From Nonomuraea dietziae (GTDB lineage Bacteria > Actinomycetota > Actinomycetes > Streptosporangiales > Streptosporangiaceae): a stretch of DNA of 64,000 nucleotides. Below, piece after piece: positions 14,094 to 22,446 of this stretch. Within the stretch, counting starts at the first letter, position 1, and every line of letters starts with the position of its first letter. The stretch lies in NCBI RefSeq assembly GCF_014195505.1, contig NZ_JACIBV010000001.1, forward strand, positions 1,922,001 through 1,986,000, written 5' to 3'. A program made the position numbers and the translations under genes. The notes under the pieces are model-generated. The model was not told the DNA's origin. It was given only the letters and a program-made list of their open reading frames with translations, and did not search any database.

Positions 14094-14699
14094 CTAGAGC
14101 GGGGAAGAAGGGCGGCGGTGGATGCTGACCGCGTAGTCCCCGTCGTCGTACGGCCTGCCGTCCCAGGTGGCCAGGCGACGCTCCAGCACCAGCCCCGCGG
14201 TCTCGCACCAGGCGTCGTAGTCGGCGAGGGTGACGCTCGGCGGCACCGGCAGGTGCGCGGCGTCCAGCCCGAACCCGGCGACCAGCAGGCCGCCAGGCCT
14301 CAGCGTGCGCGCCAGGCGTGAGACGGTGTGCGGCTCGGCGCCCTCGGCCAGCAGCGGGATCACGTTGCCCGCCGCGACGACGAGGTCGAAGGCGTCGTCG
14401 AGGTCGAGGTCGGCCAGGTCGGACTCGATCCAGGTGAGGCCGGGGGCCTTGGCGCGGGCGACGTCGAGCATGGAAGGGTCGAGGTCGGCGCCCGTGACGT
14501 CGTAGCCCTGCTCGGCCAGCCAGATCGCGACCCTGCCTGTGCCACATCCCGCGTCCAGGACGCGCGAGCCCGGCGGGACGAGCGCGGCGCACAGGCGGGC
14601 CTCGCCGTGGACGTCCTTGCCGGTGGCGGCCAGCGCCTCGAACCTGCCGGCGTACTCCTTGCCCGAGGTGCCACCGGTGAGGTCGTTCCATCTGCTCAT
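14094..14699 (-). CDS. Class I SAM-dependent methyltransferase
   Basis: A 201-residue small methyltransferase. SAM motif I is VLDAGCGTGRVAIWLAEQG (about 47-65), acidic loop GADLDPSML, motif III LRPGGLLVAGFG. Its ATG directly follows the TAG of the upstream gpgS gene on the same strand (TAGATG), so the two are translationally coupled. Substrate unknown; methylation of a glucosylglycerate-type product is a possibility from context only. Confidence 0.8.
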   Translation of the reverse strand: MSRWNDLTGGTSGKEYAGRFEALAATGKDVHGEARLCAALVPPGSRVLDAGCGTGRVAIWLAEQGYDVTGADLDPSMLDVARAKAPGLTWIESDLADLDLDDAFDLVVAAGNVIPLLAEGAEPHTVSRLARTLRPGGLLVAGFGLDAAHLPVPPSVTLADYDAWCETAGLVLERRLATWDGRPYDDGDYAVSIHRRPSSPL

Positions 14700-15662
14700 C
14701 TACCGGAGATTACCCGCCATGGTGATCATCGGAGGACGCTCGGCGATCGAGACGTCCCTGGTCGTCACCTTGTGGCCGCTCCCCGCGCGGCTGAACTGCG
14801 AGAGCCTGGCGGACGGCTCGTGCAGCGGGATCATCTTGCCCTGCCGTTCGAGGCGGGACCAGACGGCCAGCATGATCTGCCCCGCCATCGCGCCGAGCGC
14901 CTCTGTCGACTGCGGTGAGTGCTCGCGCGAGCCGAGGTCGACCTGGGCCAGCGCGTCGAGGCCGGCCATCTCGAGCAGGTCGATCAGCAGCCCGATCTCG
15001 ACGCCGTAGCCGGTGATGAAGGGGACGCGCTCCAGGGCGGAGCGGCGGCCCGCGTACTCTCCCGCCAGCGGCTGGACGAAGCCGGCCAGCTGTGGCCAGT
15101 GCAGGTTGATCAGGGGTCTGGCCACGAGCTCGGTCACCCTGCCGCCGCCGGTGGGGGCGCCGAGGAGCGGCCGGTCGTAGCAGCCCTTCACGTACACGAC
15201 GGAGGGGTCGTCGAGGAGCGGGCCGAGCAGGCCCGTCACCATGGAGGCGCGGAAGTCCCTGAGGTCGGAGTCGACGAAGACGACCAGCTCGCCCGAGGTC
15301 ACGGCCAGCGACTTCCACAGCGCCTCGCCCTTGCCGTCGAGCGGCTTGAGCTCCGGCAGGATCTCGTCCTGGGCGTGGACCGCGGCCCCCGCGCGCGCGG
15401 CCACCGCGGCCGTGTCGTCGGAGGAGCGGGAGTCGATCACCACGACCTCGTCGACCAGGCCGCGCAGCTCCCGCCTGATCACGCGGATGATCGTGCCGAT
15501 GGTCGCCCGCTCGTCGCGGGCCGGCAGGACGACGCTGACGGTGGTGGCGCCCTTGCGCTCGAGCAGCGCGTGAAGGGGCCAGTCGTCGGCCGAGGACGTA
15601 CGGCCGCGCAACCACGCCTCCACCTCAGGCAGCACGAGCCCCTCCCCCGTCGATCTCACCAT
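14700..15662 (-). CDS. gpgS: Glucosyl-3-phosphoglycerate synthase
   Basis: A 320-residue GT-A glycosyltransferase (GT81). It has VSVVLPARDERATIGTIIRVI at the nucleotide-binding end, DSRSSDDTA, the metal-binding DSD in VVFVDSDLRDF, and GYGVEIGLLIDL. Length and motifs fit mycobacterial GpgS (about 324 residues). The reaction is UDP-glucose plus 3-phosphoglycerate to glucosyl-3-phosphoglycerate, first step to glucosylglycerate and, in mycobacteria, methylglucose lipopolysaccharides. In mycobacteria gpgS sits beside folP2; here the folP2-like gene is 22 kb away. Confidence 0.92.
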   Translation of the reverse strand: MVRSTGEGLVLPEVEAWLRGRTSSADDWPLHALLERKGATTVSVVLPARDERATIGTIIRVIRRELRGLVDEVVVIDSRSSDDTAAVAARAGAAVHAQDEILPELKPLDGKGEALWKSLAVTSGELVVFVDSDLRDFRASMVTGLLGPLLDDPSVVYVKGCYDRPLLGAPTGGGRVTELVARPLINLHWPQLAGFVQPLAGEYAGRRSALERVPFITGYGVEIGLLIDLLEMAGLDALAQVDLGSREHSPQSTEALGAMAGQIMLAVWSRLERQGKMIPLHEPSARLSQFSRAGSGHKVTTRDVSIAERPPMITMAGNLR

Positions 15663-15727
15663 TCATCAGCTTAGAGTCGCCCGTACGGCCAGCCACCGGA
15701 GGGGTGGGGCCCGGAGGGGAAGGCCCG

Positions 15728-17200
15728 CTACGCCTGGGCGGCGTGACGTTCGAGAAAGGTGTAGACGTCGGCCTCGTCCACGCCGGGGAACGAGCCAGGC
15801 GGCAGCGCGGCGAGCACGTGGGAGTTGGCCCGCGCCGACGGCCAGGCGTATCCCTCCCACCGCTGGGCCAGCTCGGTCGGAGGGCGGCGGCAGCAGTCGC
15901 CCGTGGGGCAGTTGGAGCGCGTCCTGTTCGTCGTCTCCCTCCCCCTGAACCACCGCGACTCCCTGTACGGCACGCCCAGCGTGATCGCGAAGTCCCGCTC
16001 GCGCGAGGGGTCGACGTGCGCGACGCAGAAGTAGGTGCCGGTCGGCGAGTCGGAGTACTGGTAGAAGACCGAGAAGCGGTCGGGCGAGAGGAAGACCTGG
16101 CGTCCCGACCACTGCAGGCACATCCGCTGCCCCTCGATGGCGCCCTGCTCGTCGGCGGGGAAGACGATGCCGTCGTTCTCGTAGGCCTTGTAGATGGTGC
16201 CGCCGGCGTCGTTGCGGACGAAGTGGCAGACCAGGTCGAGGTGGTGGGTGGCCAGGTTGGTGAAGCGGTGGGCGGCCATCTCGTAGGAGACGGCGTAGAC
16301 GTCGCGCAGGTCCTCCACCGACAGGGCGCGGTCCTGCTTGGCCTCCTGGAGGAACTGCGCGGCGGTGCGCTCGGGCACCAGGACGGCGGCGGCGAAGTAG
16401 TTGGCCTCGGTGCGCTGCTGGAGGAAGTCGGCGAAGTCGCGCGGCTTGTCGTGGCCGAGCGCGAGGTGGCCGAGGGTCTGCAGCAGGATCGTGCGGGGGG
16501 AGTGCATGCCGAGCTGTTCGTGCTTGACGTAGATGCGGCGGTTGCGCAGGTCGGTGATGGAGCGGACCGAGCGCGGCAGGTCCTGCACGGTGTGCACGGT
16601 GTAGCCGAAGTGGGTGACGAGGGCCTGGACGGTGCTCTGGGACAGCGCGCCCGCCCGGTAGCCGACGGCGGCCAGGGCCTCGGCGGCGGCCTTCTCGATG
16701 TCGGGGAAGTAGTTGCCCCGCTCGCGCTGCCTGCGGCGCAGTTCGGCGTTGGCCGCCCTCGCCTCCTCAGGGGTGGCGGTGCCGCGGGCCTGCCTCGCGC
16801 GCAGCTCGCCGTACAGGCCGAGGATGTGTTCGAGAACGTCGTTGGGCACGCGGGCGGAGACCTTCAGCCGCGGCAGGCCCAGGCTCGTGTAGATGGGGTC
16901 GCGCTGGGCCTCCTCGAGCGCGATCTCCAGCTGGGCGCGTCGGTTGGGGGGCTGGCGGCGCAGCAGCTCCTCGACCGGCACGTTGAGCGCGGTGGCCAGC
17001 GACTTCAGCAGCGACAGCTTGGGCTCGCGCTTGCCGTTCTCGAGCAGGGAGAGCTGGCTGGGCGCCCTGCTGACCCGTCCTCCCAGGTCGGAGAGGGTCA
17101 GGCCGCGCTGCTTGCGCAGGTGGCGCAGCCTCTGACCGAAGGCGATGAGATCGAGCTCCTGCGTCAAAGACAGCGGTTCTTCGCCGAGCAAGGGGGCCAT
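15728..17200 (-). CDS. ramB: RamB-type XRE regulator with ImmA/IrrE-like domain
   Basis: A 490-residue regulator: N-terminal XRE helix-turn-helix (RLRHLRKQRGLTLSDLGGRVSRAPSQLSLLENGKREP), a middle ImmA/IrrE-like region (TILLQTLGHLALGHD, a modified HExxH), and a C-terminal short-chain fatty-acyl regulator domain with a Cys cluster (SNCPTGDCCRRPP). This is the architecture of RamB, which controls glyoxylate-cycle genes in Corynebacterium and Mycobacterium. Divergent placement next to isocitrate lyase, with repeated motifs between them, supports that role here. The Cys cluster may sense a cofactor or redox state; that part is inference. Confidence 0.88.
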   Translation of the reverse strand: MAPLLGEEPLSLTQELDLIAFGQRLRHLRKQRGLTLSDLGGRVSRAPSQLSLLENGKREPKLSLLKSLATALNVPVEELLRRQPPNRRAQLEIALEEAQRDPIYTSLGLPRLKVSARVPNDVLEHILGLYGELRARQARGTATPEEARAANAELRRRQRERGNYFPDIEKAAAEALAAVGYRAGALSQSTVQALVTHFGYTVHTVQDLPRSVRSITDLRNRRIYVKHEQLGMHSPRTILLQTLGHLALGHDKPRDFADFLQQRTEANYFAAAVLVPERTAAQFLQEAKQDRALSVEDLRDVYAVSYEMAAHRFTNLATHHLDLVCHFVRNDAGGTIYKAYENDGIVFPADEQGAIEGQRMCLQWSGRQVFLSPDRFSVFYQYSDSPTGTYFCVAHVDPSRERDFAITLGVPYRESRWFRGRETTNRTRSNCPTGDCCRRPPTELAQRWEGYAWPSARANSHVLAALPPGSFPGVDEADVYTFLERHAAQA

Positions 17201-17279
17201 GTCGGGATCCTAAACGAAAAATCCCCGCATCTTCCAGAGCGCCGCTCGATTGGTCTAGTCCATAGTGAAAACTCGCAAT

Positions 17280-17340
17280 TTCTTCTGCATTGAATACCGG
17301 TGAGTATCATCCTGAGGAGAAATTTCACGATTCTTCTGCA
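17280..17340. promoter_or_regulatory. Paired TTCTTCTGCA repeats between ramB-like gene and aceA
   Basis: The 10-mer TTCTTCTGCA occurs at 17280-17289 and 17331-17340, 51 bp apart (about five helical turns), in the 216-base divergent region. Direct repeats with this phasing are candidate sites for the RamB-like protein. They are not identical to the corynebacterial RamB consensus. Confidence 0.45.
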
Positions 17341-17416
17341 AGATCAAGCCTGTTGACTCCTCGATCCCGGGCACAGACTCGGAACAAGCACCCAGGGGAC
17401 GACAAAGGAGTGAAAA

Positions 17417-18700
17417 ATGAACGATCGCCTCAAGGGAGCCGCTGAGCAGCTGCAGCGCGAGTGGGAGAGCGACGCTCGCTGGCAGGGCACCGAGCGCACC
17501 TACACCGCCGAGGACGTCATCCGCCTGCGCGGCAGCGTCCAGGAGGAGCACACCCTTGCCCGCCTCGGCGCCGAGCGCCTGTGGAAGCTGCTGCACACCG
17601 AGGACTACGTCCACGCACTCGGCGCGCTGACCGGCAACCAGGCCGTGCAACAGGTGAAGGCGGGGCTGAAGGCGATCTACCTGTCCGGCTGGCAGGTGGC
17701 CGCCGACGCCAACCTCGGCGGGCAGACCTACCCCGACCAGTCGCTGTACCCGGCCAACTCGGTTCCCGCCGTCGTGCGCCGCATCAACAACGCGCTGCTG
17801 CGCGCCGACCAGATCACCTGGTCGGAGGGGTCCGACGACACCCACTGGCTGGCCCCGATCGTGGCCGACGCCGAAGCCGGCTTCGGCGGCGTGCTGAACG
17901 CCTTCGAGCTGATGAAGGGCATGATCGCGGCCGGCGCCGCGGGCGTGCACTGGGAGGACCAGCTCGCCTCGGAGAAGAAGTGCGGCCACCTCGGCGGCAA
18001 GGTGCTGATCCCGACAGGCCAGCACATCAAGACCCTCAACGCGGCCCGCCTGGCGGCCGACGTGGCAGGCGTCCCCTCACTGATCATCGCGCGGACCGAC
18101 GCCCAGGCCGCGACGCTTCTGACCAGCGACGTCGACCCCCGCGACCAGCGCTTCACCACCGGTGACCGTACCGCCGAGGGCTTCTACAGGGTGCGCAACG
18201 GCGTCGAGGCCTGCATCGACCGCGGCCTGTCCTACGCCCCCTACTCCGACCTGCTGTGGATGGAGACCTCCACGCCCGACCTGGACGTGGCCCGCGAGTT
18301 CGCCGAGGCCGTCAAGGCGAAGTACCCCGACCAGATGCTGGCCTACAACTGCTCGCCCTCCTTCAACTGGAAGCAGCACCTGGACGACTCCACGATCGCC
18401 AAGTTCCAGCGCGAGCTCGGGCACATGGGTTACAAGTTCCAGTTCATCACGCTGGCCGGCTTCCACTCGCTGAACTACTCGATGTTCAACCTCGCCCAGG
18501 GCTACGCCTCCGACGGCATGACGGCCTACGTGGAGCTGCAGGAGGCCGAGTTCGCCGCCGAGCAGCGCGGCTACACCGCCACCAGGCACCAGCGCGAGGT
18601 CGGCACCGGCTACTTCGACCTGGTCAGCACCGCGATCGCGCCCGACTCCTCGACCACCGCGCTCAAGGGCTCCACCGAGGAGGAGCAGTTCGCCCACTGA
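17417..18700 (+). CDS. aceA: Isocitrate lyase
   Basis: A 427-residue isocitrate lyase, the first glyoxylate-shunt enzyme (isocitrate to succinate plus glyoxylate), cytoplasmic. The active-site loop KKCGHLGGK lies near residue 187, with [13 protein letters not shown] and NCSPSFNW as further signatures. AAAGGAG is placed 7 bases before the ATG. It is divergent from the RamB-like regulator and followed by a strong terminator, so it is monocistronic. Confidence 0.96.
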   Translation: MNDRLKGAAEQLQREWESDARWQGTERTYTAEDVIRLRGSVQEEHTLARLGAERLWKLLHTEDYVHALGALTGNQAVQQVKAGLKAIYLSGWQVAADANLGGQTYPDQSLYPANSVPAVVRRINNALLRADQITWSEGSDDTHWLAPIVADAEAGFGGVLNAFELMKGMIAAGAAGVHWEDQLASEKKCGHLGGKVLIPTGQHIKTLNAARLAADVAGVPSLIIARTDAQAATLLTSDVDPRDQRFTTGDRTAEGFYRVRNGVEACIDRGLSYAPYSDLLWMETSTPDLDVAREFAEAVKAKYPDQMLAYNCSPSFNWKQHLDDSTIAKFQRELGHMGYKFQFITLAGFHSLNYSMFNLAQGYASDGMTAYVELQEAEFAAEQRGYTATRHQREVGTGYFDLVSTAIAPDSSTTALKGSTEEEQFAH

Positions 18701-18744
18701 GACTCGCCGATTCCTCCTAGGGCATGGGAGGGTTCCCCGGCGAC

Positions 18745-18782
18745 AGCCCCGGTTCCGCGCGCCCGCGGAACCGGGGCTTTTC
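18745..18782 (+). terminator. Terminator of aceA
   Basis: AGCCCCGGTTCCGCG and CGCGGAACCGGGGCT form a perfect 15-bp stem with a 4-base loop and end in TTTTCC. It lies 45 bases past the aceA stop. Confidence 0.85.
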
Positions 18783-18836
18783 CGCTCTGGGTGATTTCTG
18801 GCAGTATCCGCCCTTCAGCGGCCTAGGCTCCCACGA

Positions 18837-20045
18837 GTGCTCGAACTGCTGAGGGATCGCGTCTATCTCCGGTACTGGCTGGCCGTCGTCGTGTCGTTCC
18901 TGGGCGACGCGATCACCAGGGTCACCCTCATCTACGTCGCCGCGACGCTGACCGACGCCCCCGTCGTGCTGATCGCGCTGGTGATCGTCGCCCAGCTGCT
19001 GCCTTCGGGCGTGCTCGGCGCCTTCGTGGGACCGGTGACCGACCGGCTGCCCAAGCGGGTGCTGCTGATCGGCTCCGACCTGGCCAGGGTGCTCATCGTG
19101 CTGGCGATGATCCCCGCGCTGGGCTCGGCGTGGCTGCTGCTCGTCCTGATCTTCCTCGAGGGCGTCGGCAAGGCCTTCTTCGAGACCGCCCGCATCGCCG
19201 CCATCCCCAAGATCGTCGGACGGCACAGCATCCCGTCGGCGGTCGCGCTGTTCCAGAGCACCAGCCACACGATCAACCTGCTCGGACCCGCGCTCGGCGG
19301 TCTGCTGGTCGCGGTCGGCAGCGTGCCGGTGGTGCTGATGATCGACGCGGCGACCTTCCTGCTCTCCGCCGCGCTGCTGGGCAGCATGGCCGTGCTGCGC
19401 GAGCTGCCGGCAGGGGCGCGCGAGCCGTACTGGGGGGCGCTTCGGGCGGGGGTGCGCGGCGTGCTCGGGGTGGCGTCGCTGCGCAGGCTGGCGGTCTTCC
19501 TGGTTCCCGCCATGCTCGTGCTCGGGCTGTTCACCACGAACTTCAACGCCCAGCTGCTGACCGTCTTCGAGCTGCCCGCGCTCTCCTACGGCCTGGCCCA
19601 GGCGCTGTTCGGCGGCGGCTCCATCGTCGGCGCCCTGATCGGCCCCGCGCTGCTGCGGCGCTATCCCGACCGCCTGCTGACGGCCTCGATCGTGGTGTTC
19701 GGGCTGTCGCTGCTCGCGCTCGCCCCCGTCCAGTGGAGCGGCCACCTGGCGGTGATCGGGCTGTGGTGCCTGCTGACCGGGCTCGGCTCGGGACTGTTCC
19801 AGGTGCCCGTCGCCAACACGCTGCTGCGCGACCTGCCCGAGGAGCTGCGCGGGCGCGGCGTGGCCCTGCTCAACGCCGTCATGGTGAACTTCACGATCGC
19901 GGGGGTCGTCGCGGGCAGCCTGGTCGCCGAGGTGACCGGCGTCGCCGCCTCCATCGTCTGGTCGGGGGCGCTGCTGGTCTGCGCGGCGGGCGCGCTGTCC
20001 CTCCGGTACGGCAAGCACCCCGAAGCCCACCCCGGTCACCGCTGA
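18837..20045 (+). CDS. MFS transporter, EntS/enterobactin-exporter-like
   Basis: A 402-residue major facilitator with about twelve hydrophobic segments. The N-terminal VYLRYWLAVVVSFLGDAITRVTL and VGPVTDRLPKRVLL resemble the EntS/MFS_3 subgroup (drug or siderophore exporters). The start is GTG at 18837; no strong SD is visible. It stands alone, 55 bases after the aceA terminator. Substrate unknown. Confidence 0.8.
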   Translation: MLELLRDRVYLRYWLAVVVSFLGDAITRVTLIYVAATLTDAPVVLIALVIVAQLLPSGVLGAFVGPVTDRLPKRVLLIGSDLARVLIVLAMIPALGSAWLLLVLIFLEGVGKAFFETARIAAIPKIVGRHSIPSAVALFQSTSHTINLLGPALGGLLVAVGSVPVVLMIDAATFLLSAALLGSMAVLRELPAGAREPYWGALRAGVRGVLGVASLRRLAVFLVPAMLVLGLFTTNFNAQLLTVFELPALSYGLAQALFGGGSIVGALIGPALLRRYPDRLLTASIVVFGLSLLALAPVQWSGHLAVIGLWCLLTGLGSGLFQVPVANTLLRDLPEELRGRGVALLNAVMVNFTIAGVVAGSLVAEVTGVAASIVWSGALLVCAAGALSLRYGKHPEAHPGHR

Positions 20046-20087
20046 CCGTCCGTCCATCACGCCGCTCCGGCGGCGACGCCCGCCCTC

Positions 20088-20543
20088 TCAGACGCCGTAC
20101 AGGTGCGCGCTCACCGTCGGGTCGTTCTCGAGGATGTGGTCGACGGTGTCCCAGTAGGCCACCAGCCAGGGGTGGTCGAGAGCCTCGCCCCTGGAGAGCT
20201 TGCGCCCGTACAGCGGGATGTCGGCGGCGAGCCGCGCGGCGCCGACCAGGGAGCAGGCGACGCCGTCATGCCCCTCCACCGGCCCCACCCTGCAGCCGAA
20301 CGTGACGCGCCCCGCCCCCGGACGGGTGGCGGGCGCGTCCGCGTCCCAGTGGTCGTCCATGATGACGTCGATCCACGCGTCGTGGACGCCGTCATGGTGG
20401 TAGCAGGAGGCGAAGTAGATCGCGTAGGCGCCGTTCTCGTTGTTGATGAACCCCGTCACCCGGTCGAACGGGGTCTCGCAGCAGTCGCAGGCGAGAGACT
20501 TCACCTGACGATCCGGGTCGATGGCAAGTTCCACGAGCGGCAT
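20088..20543 (-). CDS. Conserved hypothetical protein with C-D-C-C motif
   Basis: A 151-residue soluble protein. The N-terminus holds ACDCCETPFDRVTGFI, a possible metal or zinc knuckle (CxCC), with further cysteines at ASCYHHDGVHDAW and later positions. It is acidic and without signal peptide. No family function is recognised; similar proteins occur as lone genes in actinomycetes. Confidence 0.6.
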   Translation of the reverse strand: MPLVELAIDPDRQVKSLACDCCETPFDRVTGFINNENGAYAIYFASCYHHDGVHDAWIDVIMDDHWDADAPATRPGAGRVTFGCRVGPVEGHDGVACSLVGAARLAADIPLYGRKLSRGEALDHPWLVAYWDTVDHILENDPTVSAHLYGV

Positions 20544-20583
20544 TATGCCGCCGATCGCGGCGTTCGCCCCATGCTGATCGCGT

Positions 20584-22383
20584 TCAGGAGGAGCCGGCAG
20601 CGACGGCGCCTCCGACCGTGACCGTGGCGCTGTCCTTACCGGACAGGCCGCTGGAGTCGGTCACCGTGACGGTCACGGTGAAGGTGCCCTCGCCGCCGTA
20701 GGTGTGGGATGGCGTGGCGCCCGTGCCGACCGCGCCGTCACCGAAGTCCCACGCGAAGGTGAGTTCGGACGAGTCGGGGTCCCTGGCCGAGCCCTGGAAG
20801 GTGACGGCCGCCCTCCCCTGCGTGACGTAGGGTCCCCCGGCCTCCGCCCTGGGCGCGAGCGCGGCCGCGATCTGCTCCTCGATCCTGCTGGCGCTCTCCC
20901 CCGTCAGCTCGGAGAGGGCCGGCGCGTGCGGGCCCCTGCCGGAGTCGGCGTCGTCGCGGAAGTTGAGGTCGAGGCGCTGCCAGTCGTCGTAGCCCGTGAG
21001 CGTCTGGCCCGCGCTGGGGCCACAGCCGGAGATGCCCAGGTTGTTGACGTCCACGGACACCGGATCGGGATCCTGCGCGCCGTCCTCGTCCCAGTCGAGC
21101 CCAGCGTTGGCCTGGCCACTGCTCCAGCCACCCGCCCCGCCGTCGGAGCTCCAGTAGGTGATGTTCCGCCCCGCGTCGCCGACGCCGTCCCTCTCCAGCA
21201 GGCGCGGCTCCTCGAGCGGCCTGAGCTCCTGGGTGGAGTAGTCGAGCTTGCGTCCTCCGCCGGCCTGCGGGATGTAGCCCGTCTGGAAGGCGTAGCTCAT
21301 GACGCTGATGTAGTTCGGCTTGCAGTTGACGTCGTTGTCGCCGCCGTGCAGGAGGCCGAGGTTGTGGCCGAGTTCGTGCATGAGCGTGCCCGCCTGCTGC
21401 CTCGTGCTGCCCACGTGGTGGGTTCCCTCGTCGTTCAACCCCCACGTGTCCGCGCCCAGCGTCACCAGGATGTCGTCGCCGTGGATCTCGGCCCGCCCTG
21501 ACGAGGTGCTGCTGTCATGCCGGTGGGCGAAGAGCGCGTAGTGGTAGGCCAGCCGCTTGGCGGCCAGCGCCTTGGGGTTCTGGCGCTGGGCGGCCGTGCC
21601 GAACGAGGCGGACTTGACGGCGTCGAAGCCGGCCCAGGTGGTCAGGTCGTCCTGATGGGCGATCTCCTCGTCCTCGTCGATGTGCAGGGTGATGCCGTTG
21701 CTGCCGTCCGGGTTGGCCAGCGGGGCGTTCGCGAAGGCGGCGACGACGTCCTGACGGGCCTCGGGCCGCAGCGCGTGCGCGGTCATGTGGTCGAGCTCGA
21801 GGTAGATGTCCCTGCGCCGGGGGTCGGCACCCGTGAGCACGAGGTCGGCGACGCCGTCGCCGTCGCCGTCGATCCCCTGGGTCTCCCACGCGTCGAGCAG
21901 GCCGTCGCCGTCGGTGTCGGGGCTGATCGTGAGCCTGGTCGTGCAGGAGCCCAGCACGGTGGCGCCCGTGGCCGACGAGGTGATGTCCACGGTGACCTCG
22001 GCGGTGCCGAAGGAGGCCGCGGTGGTGGCCAGGTGGGCGTTCGGCTCGGCGCCCTGTCCCGCGCCGACCGTGCGGGTGAGGACGGTGTGCGCGGCGCCGA
22101 ACAGGTCGTTGGCGCGCATCGCCGCGGTGAAGGTGGCGTCGGCCGCGCCGGTGTTGGCGACACTCACCTCCAGCGCCAGGACCGCGCCCCGGTCGAGCGT
22201 CAGGTGTCTGGCGGGAAAGGCGCAGGTCGCCGTGGGCGCCGCGACCGCTGCGGCGGCTTGCGGGAGCTGGGCGCAGGCGAGGGCGAGAGAGAACACCATG
22301 GCCAGCCGTACGGCACGGCTGCGATCTGCACGTTTCACACAAAGAGGCTGACCAGCGAAGAAACCCCGGAAACCCACCTGCAT
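20584..22383 (-). CDS. Secreted zinc metalloprotease (metzincin-like) with Ca-binding repeats and PKD domain
   Basis: A 599-residue exoprotein. It has a signal peptide (RLAMVFSLALACAQLPQAAAA), a CARDB-like N-domain, a thrombospondin-3-like calcium segment (DTDGDGLLDAWE...DGDGDGVADL, near 155-180), and a catalytic motif HELGHNLGLLH near residue 333 with a Met-turn ISVMSYAF about 30 residues later. This HExxHxxGxxH plus Met-turn pattern defines metzincins. The C-terminus (about 510-590) is a PKD domain (WDFGDGAVGTG..HTYGGEGTF), usually for binding polymers. Likely an extracellular protease acting on insoluble protein. Confidence 0.85.
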   Translation of the reverse strand: MQVGFRGFFAGQPLCVKRADRSRAVRLAMVFSLALACAQLPQAAAAVAAPTATCAFPARHLTLDRGAVLALEVSVANTGAADATFTAAMRANDLFGAAHTVLTRTVGAGQGAEPNAHLATTAASFGTAEVTVDITSSATGATVLGSCTTRLTISPDTDGDGLLDAWETQGIDGDGDGVADLVLTGADPRRRDIYLELDHMTAHALRPEARQDVVAAFANAPLANPDGSNGITLHIDEDEEIAHQDDLTTWAGFDAVKSASFGTAAQRQNPKALAAKRLAYHYALFAHRHDSSTSSGRAEIHGDDILVTLGADTWGLNDEGTHHVGSTRQQAGTLMHELGHNLGLLHGGDNDVNCKPNYISVMSYAFQTGYIPQAGGGRKLDYSTQELRPLEEPRLLERDGVGDAGRNITYWSSDGGAGGWSSGQANAGLDWDEDGAQDPDPVSVDVNNLGISGCGPSAGQTLTGYDDWQRLDLNFRDDADSGRGPHAPALSELTGESASRIEEQIAAALAPRAEAGGPYVTQGRAAVTFQGSARDPDSSELTFAWDFGDGAVGTGATPSHTYGGEGTFTVTVTVTDSSGLSGKDSATVTVGGAVAAGSS

Positions 22384-22446
22384 CTATGGACACAGAAAAC
22401 TCGACAGTCCACCTGCGTCACATCAACCGCCTTTGCTGCGGTTCGT

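Noticed and set aside
14060..14100. Short direct repeat GCCGACCGCTAGAGC at the tetR/methyltransferase 3' junction
   Set aside because: Only two copies across two stop codons; best explained as a small local duplication without evident function.
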